Below, piece after piece: positions 24,010 through 32,802 of a stretch of 64,000 nucleotides of DNA. A program made the translations under genes and the position numbers. Numbering within the stretch: the stretch's first letter is position 1; each line of letters opens with the position of its first letter. The notes below the pieces were generated by a model that ran no database searches, was not told the origin of the DNA, and saw only the letters and a program-made list of their open reading frames with translations. Origin of the DNA: Sporosarcina gallistercoris (lineage in GTDB: Bacteria; Bacillota; Bacilli; Bacillales_A; Planococcaceae); the NCBI RefSeq assembly GCF_014836415.1, contig NZ_JACSQY010000008.1, positions 62,001-126,000 of the forward strand, read 5' to 3'.

Positions 24010-26597
24010 TTTATTTGTTCGTATATTTCAATATAACTAGCAGGCTTCTTAAATGCCGCCAATTGAATTGAGTATTTTTTTTCTGGGATATCAATGTCAG
24101 GGTTTGCCTTAAAGACTGTATTCGCATGTACGTGTGTGTCTAGAATAAACTTCAAATCGTCTGCTTTTGCATTATCTCCAAGAATAAGTTGTGTTTTGCT
24201 ATAGTCCTCAAAGAAATATTCTTGCAGAAGTGGAATAATCGCATTCTTAAAAATACTCTCTAGGTTTTCGATCGTTGGATCATTCCTTAATCCCATGAAA
24301 TAAGCATGTCCTATAGTGTGTTCCCGATCGTATAGAACTTCGATTCGTTCGTTTATCGTTTGGACCATATGTTGAATATCGATATTTTCAACTTTTATTC
24401 CATCTAGAAGATCCGCATTAGGCATCATCTCGATAAAACGAAAACGTCTTCTGAGTGCCGTATCCATCATTGCAATCGAACGGTCAGCGGTGTTCATTGT
24501 CCCTAATATATATACATTTTGTGGTACTCCGAATTCTATTTTTGAATACGGTAAATGAACTTTCATTTGCTCTGGAGCCCCAAGCCGTTTCGTCGGTTCA
24601 ATTAACGTAATGAGCTCACCCAAAATCTTCGATATATTACCTCGGTTGATTTCGTCAATGATAAAGACAAAGTTCTTATGGTTTTCTTCCACAGTGATTT
24701 GGTCATGTTGAGCATACTTTAAAATGATCTCATTTACACTAGCATTAGACATCCTTTTTAATTCATAAACCGTTCGTTGCGTTAATTTTTTCTTACCGTT
24801 TAAATCATACACATACTCTTTAACATTTTTAGCGATCCATTTTACTGGACGACTACGCTTGTAGCGGCTTTTATCACTTAGCCATTCAGGCTCACCAGTA
24901 ATTATCCCAATTGCATCAATATGTTTTTCGTCACCCAAAGAAAATACGATGTCTCCGATACTCATATCATCATAAAAACTATACATAATATCTTCTACTG
25001 TACTAGATGGTCTTTCTTTGCCACAGGTTCGATCTTTACCAAATTCATCCCATCCAATTCTAACTCGATTATTTCTAAAGCAGTCGTCTTTCACTTCATT
25101 CATACCACTTCCACCAAGTGATACTTTCCACACACGTGAATCAATTTCTAATGCTTCGTTATTATTCGTAACTTTGAGCTGTTGTGCATTCTCACAAAAA
25201 ACCTTAAAAATACCCGATTCTATCTTATACTGAAGATGTTCTTCTTGATCTTCATCTAAAGTAGGCTTGATCCCTTCAATAAATTCTTCGTAACCGTACG
25301 ATTGATGGAATGTAGTAAAATTAATTTGACCTGATTTCCGATAATTATTATAGCGCTCTAAAACCCTTTCGTAATCTTCTTCACATATTGAATCTACAGA
25401 ACGATTTTCAATGATGGCCACAGCATAATTCACAGTATTATATGTTTTCCCTGTACCAGGAGGCCCATATAGAATCATATTTTTCGAATAATCCACTTTA
25501 TGCTCGTCCTCTCCACTATCATGTATTTCTGTATCATTTTCTTTTTCAGTGGCTCCACTAACAGCTAATCGGTAATATGGCAATAGCTTTTCTACACCTT
25601 CAAACACTTTTTGTAAAATTTGTTCATTTGTCATTAGTTTTTCAATAATTTCTTCGTAGCTCAAGACGTAAGTTAATTGTACTTTTTTATATGTGTTATT
25701 TTCTAACTTCGCTTTTATTATTGAAGATTCTTCGTTGTATACATGATAGTTGTGATTTGTTGAACTTTCTTTCACGTAATAGGAAAGCTCAGGGGAAATA
25801 GTTGTTTCATTTAAAAATTGATGATGTCTTTCATAGTCTTCTTGTGTAGCAACTTTCTCATCCAGTTCAACTGCAAGCCGTATACGTGCTTTATGATCGT
25901 TATCTTTTGCCGCCTCTACGAATAACGATAGACTTGTAGGCAAGTCCATGAATTGCTCAAGTTTTAACTGTTCCCAGAAGTACCTGCGTATACGATCATT
26001 TCCACCTGTAAGCCATTTTGATTTAATTTTATTTTTCAGTCCATATTTCTGTCCACATAGAAGAGCTACCTTATTTAACTCTGTAACCGCAACTCCCCCT
26101 AGTTCTCGCATCAATTCTAATTGTTCTTTCTCTTCACCTGAAGCAGTGTTAGGGTTTTTATATGGTAAACTAGCGTACTGTTCAAGGTAGTTAAAAATTG
26201 CAAAGAAATCGATTGTGAATAACTGCGTGTATTCATTTTCTACAAACCGATAAATATCACTTACTGTCACTTTCCCCACCGTAGTTTCTATGTCATCGTT
26301 CTCATTCAATTGAGGACGTTCTTTAATACCTTTAAACTCACCATTAAACGTGAGTCGGCGAGTTTTATCTTTCCCTTCACGTAAATAATTTGCCTGACTT
26401 CCTGAATGATCCCCATTTGCCCATTGATTGACTCGTGCATGTTGGACTGCACTTTCCGTAAATTTTTGTGCTTTTTTTTGAATATCTACTTGTCTAAAAT
26501 ACATATCATTTTTAACAGGCTTGGTTTTACTATGATATGTTTCATAAGCTTTAACTGCTGCACCTAGCCATACTGCTTCCAAGACTTTTAAATTCAT
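24006..26597 (-). CDS. mcrB: McrB-type AAA+ GTPase with EVE-like insertion
   Basis: An 863-residue motor subunit of McrBC. An N-terminal region (1-360) would recognise DNA but is not a recognised specificity domain. Walker A is G378-PPGTGK-T385, Walker B is FIIDEINRGN near 643, and TMNTADRS plus RRRFRF follow, as in McrB GTPases. Between Walker A and Walker B lie about 265 residues instead of the usual 80 or so. The extra stretch (about 487-625) begins RVWKVSLGGSG and contains RIGWDEFG, MSIGDIVFSLG and AIGIITGEPEW, which read like an EVE/PUA-type modified-base pocket. The start follows a weak site (AGGAGTTG) before ATG. Function: restriction of modified DNA. Confidence 0.88.
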   Translation of the reverse strand: MNLKVLEAVWLGAAVKAYETYHSKTKPVKNDMYFRQVDIQKKAQKFTESAVQHARVNQWANGDHSGSQANYLREGKDKTRRLTFNGEFKGIKERPQLNENDDIETTVGKVTVSDIYRFVENEYTQLFTIDFFAIFNYLEQYASLPYKNPNTASGEEKEQLELMRELGGVAVTELNKVALLCGQKYGLKNKIKSKWLTGGNDRIRRYFWEQLKLEQFMDLPTSLSLFVEAAKDNDHKARIRLAVELDEKVATQEDYERHHQFLNETTISPELSYYVKESSTNHNYHVYNEESSIIKAKLENNTYKKVQLTYVLSYEEIIEKLMTNEQILQKVFEGVEKLLPYYRLAVSGATEKENDTEIHDSGEDEHKVDYSKNMILYGPPGTGKTYNTVNYAVAIIENRSVDSICEEDYERVLERYNNYRKSGQINFTTFHQSYGYEEFIEGIKPTLDEDQEEHLQYKIESGIFKVFCENAQQLKVTNNNEALEIDSRVWKVSLGGSGMNEVKDDCFRNNRVRIGWDEFGKDRTCGKERPSSTVEDIMYSFYDDMSIGDIVFSLGDEKHIDAIGIITGEPEWLSDKSRYKRSRPVKWIAKNVKEYVYDLNGKKKLTQRTVYELKRMSNASVNEIILKYAQHDQITVEENHKNFVFIIDEINRGNISKILGELITLIEPTKRLGAPEQMKVHLPYSKIEFGVPQNVYILGTMNTADRSIAMMDTALRRRFRFIEMMPNADLLDGIKVENIDIQHMVQTINERIEVLYDREHTIGHAYFMGLRNDPTIENLESIFKNAIIPLLQEYFFEDYSKTQLILGDNAKADDLKFILDTHVHANTVFKANPDIDIPEKKYSIQLAAFKKPASYIEIYEQIK

Positions 26598-26735
26598 TTT
26601 GCCAATTCAACTCCTGTTCAAATTTTACATACTCCTTAAATTGAAAAAAGTATTATGATTTTATTTACAACTCGTTCATCAAGCCGCTCTATTGATATGG
26701 TTCTCGCAGTCTTCTCTAGTTATTAAATCTTTATG

Positions 26736-27614
26736 TTATTGAATCCTGTGTCTGTAGTGAAACCCCATATATCTTAGCTGCTTTTCACTTAGATTAATCG
26801 ACATGTCCTCATTCACATTTAAAAATATTTTTGCGGTTTCATCTACTGTTTGTGAAATCATAATGCTTCCTTGGTTATCAAATGAAATTAACTTCTTGTC
26901 AAACAGGGCATCATGATTCGGACACAGTAATAACCCATTATCAACATCGAGTCTTTCTTCATTTGTAGAATCACTCCAAGGCTTAATATGGCTCGCAATT
27001 AACAGACGCGGATCTATTGCTCCGCATAGTGCACATTTGCATTCTCGATCAAATAATCGCTCTTTAAATTTCCCTTGGCCGATTCGCCCTTTAATTATTC
27101 GTTCTTTTTCAGTAATGGTTATCGGTAGATTCTCTACTTGCTTAATTTCTTTTTGTAGTGCATATATGTCATTCGATGGTTGTGATAAACTTGTAAACTT
27201 TGCACGGTTATCCTTTAAACGTAGTGGAAATATCCATACAAGACGCTGATTCCCCTCTAGATCTATTTGATGTTCTTGGTATGGTACTCCTGCAAGTTCT
27301 ACTTGTCCTCGATATGTATATTCTTTTGGTTTCAGCACTTCAAAGAAATGAATTTCAATTCCATTTCGTTCTGATTCAGCTAACGTTAAATTCTGGCTTT
27401 GCATTTTCTGATCTCCAACTTGTCCCATTCCCGTATAATGATATATATTATCTATAATTCGATCGTCATATAGCTTTGTCTTATCTGAAATCAGTGTTAA
27501 AGTGTTTGTGCGTTTAGATTTACGCATTCCTCCCTGTGGTGCACATAAAAAAACTTCACAAATTTGCTTATTGTTTATAATTTCATTTACTTGTAATGGC
27601 TGCATCATCGACAT
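26736..27614 (-). CDS. SRA-like plus HNH modification-dependent endonuclease
   Basis: A 292-residue two-domain protein. Residues about 20-135 match the SRA/YDG-like base-flipping domain fused to HNH nucleases (YHYTGMGQVGDQ, LAESERNGIEIHFFEV, YRGQVELAGVPYQE). Residues 190-245 are an HNH domain with zinc ligands C194/C197 and C231/H234, and catalytic H209 and N226 in LLIASHIKPW and DVDNGLLLCPNH. Enzymes of this build are type IV restriction endonucleases that cut DNA carrying methyl- or hydroxymethylcytosine. The gene lies 138 bases upstream of mcrB on the same strand, giving two modified-DNA systems in tandem. The start follows AGGGGATG. Confidence 0.88.
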   Translation of the reverse strand: MSMMQPLQVNEIINNKQICEVFLCAPQGGMRKSKRTNTLTLISDKTKLYDDRIIDNIYHYTGMGQVGDQKMQSQNLTLAESERNGIEIHFFEVLKPKEYTYRGQVELAGVPYQEHQIDLEGNQRLVWIFPLRLKDNRAKFTSLSQPSNDIYALQKEIKQVENLPITITEKERIIKGRIGQGKFKERLFDRECKCALCGAIDPRLLIASHIKPWSDSTNEERLDVDNGLLLCPNHDALFDKKLISFDNQGSIMISQTVDETAKIFLNVNEDMSINLSEKQLRYMGFHYRHRIQ

Positions 27615-27833
27615 TTAAATCATCCCCTAGAATCTCTCTTTATCTTCTTCTATGGTCTATTGTACTATAATAGGTAGAATTATCCTACAACTTGAGATAG
27701 AGTATACACACATGTAGTTTTAAAATTCTTCTTACGTCCTGTGTTATTGATTCATTAATTCTTAGAGGAGGATTGCCTTAAATGTAATATAAATGCGCCC
27801 ATATCCACAATGGATAGGGCGCTGTTTGCATTC

Positions 27834-28160
27834 TTAAACAAAACTAATATGTATTTCCAAGCTCCAACCTTTTTTGCACTCAATGCATCGCCCATGCCCC
27901 AAAACCGGATTGCCATATGTGATTCCGTCTAATTCAATCGCTGATCCCAAGCAACCTGGACATTTAACTCCTTTAATTTCTTGGGTTAAGAATTCAAGTA
28001 AATCAATGTCCCCGTCATACTTAACTTTGAAACTGCACATGTCTTCAATGCACGGATCGCAGATAGGTAGTTCCCATTCTTCTATTACTTCAACGTCCGA
28101 CTGTCTAAATTGGTGATTACAAACCAAGCAATGGATATCACTCTTTTCCATATACCACAT
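27834..28160 (-). CDS. Small zinc-ribbon protein
   Basis: A 108-residue protein not assigned to a family. Four CxxC pairs are present (C11/C14, C34/C37, C67/C70 and C92/C95, plus C42), enough for two zinc ribbons. The N-terminal one is followed by an acidic segment (DGDIDLLEFLTQE), the C-terminal one by GWSLEIHI. GGGGAGG lies nine bases before the ATG. It sits between the SRA-HNH gene and the second 74-bp repeat, inside the same cassette, on the same strand. DNA or protein binding is likely from the zinc ribbons; any defence role is inference. Confidence 0.65.
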   Translation of the reverse strand: MWYMEKSDIHCLVCNHQFRQSDVEVIEEWELPICDPCIEDMCSFKVKYDGDIDLLEFLTQEIKGVKCPGCLGSAIELDGITYGNPVLGHGRCIECKKGWSLEIHISFV

Positions 28161-28237
28161 GTTATCATGCCTCCCCAGGATTTAGTTCGTCAAGAAAGTA
28201 ATAATGTCCTTCTTTTTGGAGAAACAAAAAGCATCCT

Positions 28238-28311
28238 TGGTGAAAGGTACCTGCGTGAGAAATAATCATGAATGTTTAAACAAACACGAAAGTTTGATGC
28301 ACAGGTACCTT
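28238..28311. repeat. 74-bp palindromic repeat, copy 2
   Basis: Same ends (AAGGTACCTG / CAGGTACCTT), same core and same orientation as copy 1 at 22433, with four differing positions. The spacing of the two copies is about 5.8 kb. A third, strongly decayed core may exist at 32733. Confidence 0.85.
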
Positions 28312-28388
28312 GATTTCAAGCTCATTCAATAAAACAGGTTATATTTTTGGTGTAATTAGATAAGGATTATCGTCTATCTTATTATTAT

Positions 28389-28526
28389 TCAAAACATTCC
28401 AAAAAAAATGCGGTTATCAGCATAAAAATTTTCGTATGTAGTTTTTATATTATTTCTCTTTTCTACCCATTGTTTATATTTATAGGGAATTCTCTTGGCT
28501 GCTAAAGAATATATCAGCTCACAGAT
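28389..28526 (-). pseudogene. C-terminal remnant of an unidentified gene
   Basis: A 45-codon open stretch on the minus strand between stops, with protein-like composition (ELIYSLAAKRIPYKYKQW, then ENFYADNRIFFGMF and a stop) but no start codon or ribosome-binding site. It looks like the 3' end of a gene truncated when the neighbouring pieces joined. The parent family was not recognised. Confidence 0.4.
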
Positions 28527-28573
28527 TTAATCAAAGTTAGGTTCTTTAAGTGTAAGCTTTATTTTTCATCATA

Positions 28574-31500
28574 TCACACCTCAAACTCTCTAACACTTTT
28601 CTTTTCATCTTCTGTAAGTCCGAAAAGTTCCATAACCGCTTCATCAATTTTTGTGTTCAAAGTTGTAAACAAGGCTTCATTTCTCGGATTTTTTTTCATT
28701 TCGTCCATAAGTTGTTGGACGGTTTCAGCAATAGAATTTTGCTGACTGTCAGTTCCATCAGGAATTGGAAATTCTCCAAGTTCATTAACTTTGAACTGCG
28801 GAAAAACACGTCGTTGAAACTTGTCAAACTTCATCATGAACCAAAGTGTAATTATTTTTGAATTAATCACACCGAGAAGATAAAGTGGATTTACTTTTAT
28901 ATCAGTGATAATGATTGAGTTTAAATCATTAATTGAATTATCATCAATAAAAGTTCCTTCTATTGCATAAACCTTATTAGTAGGAATTTGACGAACAAGA
29001 ATTCTTGGTTTGTCAAATATTGTTAATTCTCTTGGAGCAGCTAAATTTTCACCATACTTTATCCATTCGCCATTCCAAGTTAATTTATATCGACTTACAT
29101 TTTCTCCATCTAGATATTTCCTATATGAATTATCAATTTGAACAGTAGAATGATAAATACGGTTATTCTTATCTTGACCTGTCATTTTAGGAGATCCTTT
29201 TCCAGTTTCATAAGCTTTTATACCTGATTTAACAGTCGCTATTCCCTGCCTATCTAATTTCAAACAAGCATCGACTTTTCGATAAGCATTAATTGCATCG
29301 TTATATTTAACCATCGAAAAGCTAAATGTAGGTTTATCTCCAAAGAATGAAGCTCCCACTTTTCCAATTGTATTAAATTCACCAGCTTTTAATTCTGAAA
29401 CTTCAATCCAGTTTGGTTCATTCTTTTTGAAGAAAATAATACAATTATCAACCGAAGCGTCTGCAAAAATTTTATCTAAAGAGTTAATCAATACGACATC
29501 ACTTGTTTTCTTTGTGATAAACTCACGAATTTTAGAGTTAGTCTGAATCGTCAAGAAATTATTAGGGATAATATAACTAAATGATCCGCCTTTTCTCATC
29601 AATTTATAGGCTAATTCAATAAAAATTGTATAAGTGTTAGCCTGATACTCACTTACTTTGTAAGTTTTAGAATAGTACTTCTTCATATCTTCGCTAAAAG
29701 ATTGATTACGTGCAAAAATATATGGTGGGTTGCCGATAACAAGATCAAACCCTACAAAATCACCATCTTCGTCAAGAATTTCTGGAAATTCCATACGCCA
29801 CTCTAATCCCTTTTTGTACATAGGGTTTTGCATAGCTTTTTTGAAGTCTTTTTCTGCCTTTAAAAGTTGCTTACTGACTTCCTCATATCTTTTTTCTACT
29901 TCTTCATCGCCAAAAAGCTCTATTTGTTCAACACTAAAAAGCTCTTTTTGAAGCTTATTCAACCGTTTAAGTTCAGGACTTGTAGCAGTATCATCAAATG
30001 AAGCTTTAATTTTGTTGATTTTTCCAAAAATATCTGATTTTGTGTGTTTATTATTGGTGCTTTTATACTCCTTAACCAATTGCAAATAGTCTTTGAAATC
30101 CTTCTTTCGCATATCAAAGCTAAAATCAAGGTCAAACTTATGTAGTAAACTGTCACCGACTTTAATATTAATATCAATATTTGGCAAGGTCACAAGCTCA
30201 CCGGATTCATCATAATAAGAATTTTTAAGCAACTCAATCCAAAGACGCAAACGGCAGATATTCGCTGAGTTAGGGTTTATATCCACACCGAACAAACAGT
30301 TTTCTATAATATTTTTCTTTTGAATGAATAAAGCTTTTTGAATCCTTGTTGATGGAATATTTCCCAATCGGTAAGAAAAGTTATCCCCTGAGAAGTCTTG
30401 AATAATAAGCTCATCATTAGTAACATAGCAATGAATGTCATTGAGAATATTTCCATCATAATCAAACAAACAACGAAGTTCATTTTTTAATGCCACAATT
30501 TCGTTAAGCATTGAAACAAGAAAATGACCTGAACCAACCGCGGGGTCACAGATTTTAAGTTTATCAATCGCCTGACCTACTTTTCTTGCTATTTCAATGT
30601 TTGTGATTTGGAACTTAATATCTTCAATTGTTTGAGTAGTCCAGTCCAATTCTTGATTAACTTTATCCACAACTGCAGACCGAAGTGCACGACGTGACAT
30701 ATACATTGTGATTTTGCCGGGTGTAAAAAATGAACCGTCAGCATAACCGTTAATTTTTTCAAAGATCAGCCCAAGTACAGAAGCATTAATTAGCTGATTT
30801 TGAGAATTTACTTTACGGGTGATAGTTGTCGAAAAATCAAAGGAATTTAAAAATTCAAATAGATATTGATGAAAATCCATTCTGCCAGATTTTCTTTTAC
30901 CTCCAGCACCTTTAAGAACTGTTTTACTATAAACCTGAATATCTTCTTCACGCAAACGGTCAATCGTAATTCCATCACGTCCACGCTCTAGTTCAGTTTC
31001 TTCAAAAAGTGAACTATTCAAATATGGAATATAGCCAAATTTTTCTTCTAATCGTTTATCACGTTGCTCGTGTCGTTTTGCTAATATACCAAAAAAGAGA
31101 TCACTTAAGTCGCCATAATTTTTGATTTTATCGTAGGTCAAAAACTTAAATTTTTCATCATCGTTAAATGTAACAAGCTGGGATTCAAGAAGTTTTAAGA
31201 ATAAAATTCGGTTGATCCACACTACAGCTAGTTGAACAGCATTGTCGTGTTGCTTTTCCACATGCACATCATTTTGATTCAAACGGCTGATAATTGATTC
31301 TACTAGCGAAGCATATTGCCGTTTTTCAGGCTTCAAACGTTTGATTACTTTTGAAGTACCTTCCTTTACTTCTTCCAGACCCATAATATAAAGTAGCTCA
31401 TCGTAAAATGATTTATTCAGTTTATTAGAATCAGTAAAAATCTCTTTGTTCAAAAGATTTTCAGCTGAGAAAAAACGGTAAAGTTGAGTGAGATTACTTT

Positions 31501-32158
31501 TTTTAAGCTTAAATGGTTTTCTTGAAGCGAGCGCATCTCTTAGATTAAAATGAGCTATCGCAATACCTTTTTCAATAGCTTTGTTAATTTCAGGATAAAT
31601 AACTTCTGTATAAAGAAAATCCGTTGTAGGACTTGAAAGTTGATTTTTCCGCCATTTATTATACATATCATGAAGTTGTTTATTCTTATAGAAATATTTT
31701 TCAAATTCTTTTGCTTCTATCACAAACCAAGAAAGACCATTCGTTATAATAATTTTTTTAATTTCTAAATTATTTGAAACAATCCGTTCATAAAGATAAT
31801 ATGAAACAGCTTCTTGAAACGCTTTAGTATTGATATTATCAGTTCTCATCATTTCATTAACATTATTCAAACGTTTTGTTTCTATGATGACACCAAGTGA
31901 GCTTGTACTATCTTGGCCGTTATAAATAGCGAGATCAATTCTATTGCTTGTGTTGATGAAATTCTTCGGAAGAAGTGACTTCAAAAAATCAGAAATAAGA
32001 TTTTTTTGATGTTCCTCAGATTCGTTTTGTTTATTTTGAAGGGTTTCAAGATAAGAAATAAGTTTTTTCTCAAACTCCTCTTTCTCATCTTCTTGTGGCA
32101 TTATGGCTTGAACATTTTTGTTCATGCTTTCTTTAAGAGTAAGACCTTTAATTGTCAT
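28574..32158 (-). CDS. Type IIG restriction-modification enzyme (Eco57I-like N6-adenine methylase)
   Basis: A 1194-residue single-chain enzyme. The N-terminus carries a nuclease core D75 in RIDLAIYNG and E93-T-K95 in IIETKR. A long helical linker follows, then the methylase with SAM motif CDPAVGSGHF (537-546) and catalytic N810-P-P-Y in VIGNPPY. The C-terminal third (about 950-1190) is the target-recognition region, with a TaqI-like specificity fold. It should methylate adenine on its own recognition site and cut unmodified DNA. No separate methylase, helicase or specificity gene is nearby. A Walker motif is absent, which excludes the type ISP class. The start ATG follows AGGGAGG. Confidence 0.88.
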   Translation of the reverse strand: MTIKGLTLKESMNKNVQAIMPQEDEKEEFEKKLISYLETLQNKQNESEEHQKNLISDFLKSLLPKNFINTSNRIDLAIYNGQDSTSSLGVIIETKRLNNVNEMMRTDNINTKAFQEAVSYYLYERIVSNNLEIKKIIITNGLSWFVIEAKEFEKYFYKNKQLHDMYNKWRKNQLSSPTTDFLYTEVIYPEINKAIEKGIAIAHFNLRDALASRKPFKLKKSNLTQLYRFFSAENLLNKEIFTDSNKLNKSFYDELLYIMGLEEVKEGTSKVIKRLKPEKRQYASLVESIISRLNQNDVHVEKQHDNAVQLAVVWINRILFLKLLESQLVTFNDDEKFKFLTYDKIKNYGDLSDLFFGILAKRHEQRDKRLEEKFGYIPYLNSSLFEETELERGRDGITIDRLREEDIQVYSKTVLKGAGGKRKSGRMDFHQYLFEFLNSFDFSTTITRKVNSQNQLINASVLGLIFEKINGYADGSFFTPGKITMYMSRRALRSAVVDKVNQELDWTTQTIEDIKFQITNIEIARKVGQAIDKLKICDPAVGSGHFLVSMLNEIVALKNELRCLFDYDGNILNDIHCYVTNDELIIQDFSGDNFSYRLGNIPSTRIQKALFIQKKNIIENCLFGVDINPNSANICRLRLWIELLKNSYYDESGELVTLPNIDINIKVGDSLLHKFDLDFSFDMRKKDFKDYLQLVKEYKSTNNKHTKSDIFGKINKIKASFDDTATSPELKRLNKLQKELFSVEQIELFGDEEVEKRYEEVSKQLLKAEKDFKKAMQNPMYKKGLEWRMEFPEILDEDGDFVGFDLVIGNPPYIFARNQSFSEDMKKYYSKTYKVSEYQANTYTIFIELAYKLMRKGGSFSYIIPNNFLTIQTNSKIREFITKKTSDVVLINSLDKIFADASVDNCIIFFKKNEPNWIEVSELKAGEFNTIGKVGASFFGDKPTFSFSMVKYNDAINAYRKVDACLKLDRQGIATVKSGIKAYETGKGSPKMTGQDKNNRIYHSTVQIDNSYRKYLDGENVSRYKLTWNGEWIKYGENLAAPRELTIFDKPRILVRQIPTNKVYAIEGTFIDDNSINDLNSIIITDIKVNPLYLLGVINSKIITLWFMMKFDKFQRRVFPQFKVNELGEFPIPDGTDSQQNSIAETVQQLMDEMKKNPRNEALFTTLNTKIDEAVMELFGLTEDEKKSVREFEV

Positions 32159-32365
32159 TAAAAATCCTCCCTTGTTAAACAGTAGTGTACAAGCTTATGA
32201 AAATAGGTCTGTTTAATATTCGATGGAAAAAGGACGTTATTTTGCTTAATCATTAAATTCATAACCTTTCCTCATAAAATTCTATATTAGTGATAGCTGC
32301 CTGTGTAAGACACACTCTTTTCTTTCATTGTCATCCAACACAATCTTTTGCACAAGGCTATTGGC

Positions 32366-32482
32366 TTATTTCATATTTAAAATCCGCTCAACGACAGCTA
32401 AACGTCTTTTGCCACTCTGCTGTTGAACCACTTTTGTGAAGGTATCATTTTTTATTAGTTTGTCCGCATTGTGTTCATACAT
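32366..32482 (-). CDS. Putative 38-aa ORF
   Basis: Reads MYEHNADKLI, then a polar stretch and a basic C-terminus KRRLAVVERILNMK. It starts five bases after the stop of the preceding 39-aa frame on the same strand. The ribosome-binding site is weak (GTGGTG), so expression is doubtful, but composition is protein-like and both frames could be remnants or small accessory proteins. No family was recognised. Confidence 0.35.
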   Translation of the reverse strand: MYEHNADKLIKNDTFTKVVQQQSGKRRLAVVERILNMK

Positions 32483-32487
32483 ACTAT

Positions 32488-32607
32488 TCACACCACTATT
32501 AATTCTTCTTCTTTGATTTTTTCTTCCCAATACGCATCAACTAATAGATTTAAGGCACTCGCCAAATATCGTAGCGTACGGTAAAAGAGCTTTACTCCCA
32601 TGGACAT
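32488..32607 (-). CDS. Putative 39-aa ORF
   Basis: Reads MSMGVKLFYRTLRYLASALN and ends in an acidic tail (WEEKIKEEELIVV): an amphipathic helix followed by charge. The second in-frame ATG at 32601 is better placed behind GAGGTG. It is followed at once by the 38-aa frame in a different reading frame. It could be a small toxin-like or phage-type peptide, or a remnant; no family was recognised. Confidence 0.35.
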   Translation of the reverse strand: MSMGVKLFYRTLRYLASALNLLVDAYWEEKIKEEELIVV

Positions 32608-32732
32608 CACCTCATTGCATCGCATTTTTTACTTATCCCTTACTTTACTATTACCTCGTTGTTAACTCAATACTTTTCCTGAAGTTGGCAATGTCTTGAG
32701 AAAATGATGCCCATGTAGTACACGATCAAGTT

Positions 32733-32783
32733 TGTTTCAGCAGACATGATGGATTAAACATTCACGATAGTTTGATGCCCAAA
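32733..32783. repeat. Decayed core of the 74-bp repeat (candidate copy 3)
   Basis: GACATGATGGATTAAACA followed by CACGATAGTTTGATGC aligns with CATGAATGTTTAAACAAACACG and AAGTTTGATGC of the two good copies, but the palindromic ends are lost. It lies just left of the inverted ssrA fragment. Confidence 0.45.
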
Positions 32784-32802
32784 GATTACAGATGGTTATT
32801 GC

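Larger units (their letters stand above)
28161..28573. other. Intergenic junction with repeat and gene remnant
   Basis: About 410 bases separating the type IIG gene from the zinc-ribbon gene. It contains the second 74-bp palindromic repeat and a 45-codon open remnant with no start codon (both listed). The remainder is AT-rich with nothing else recognisable. Confidence 0.65.

Noticed and set aside
28574-32158. BREX PglX or type ISP enzyme
   Set aside because: No pglZ, brxC or brxL neighbours, and the chain has its own N-terminal nuclease core but no helicase; type IIG fits best.
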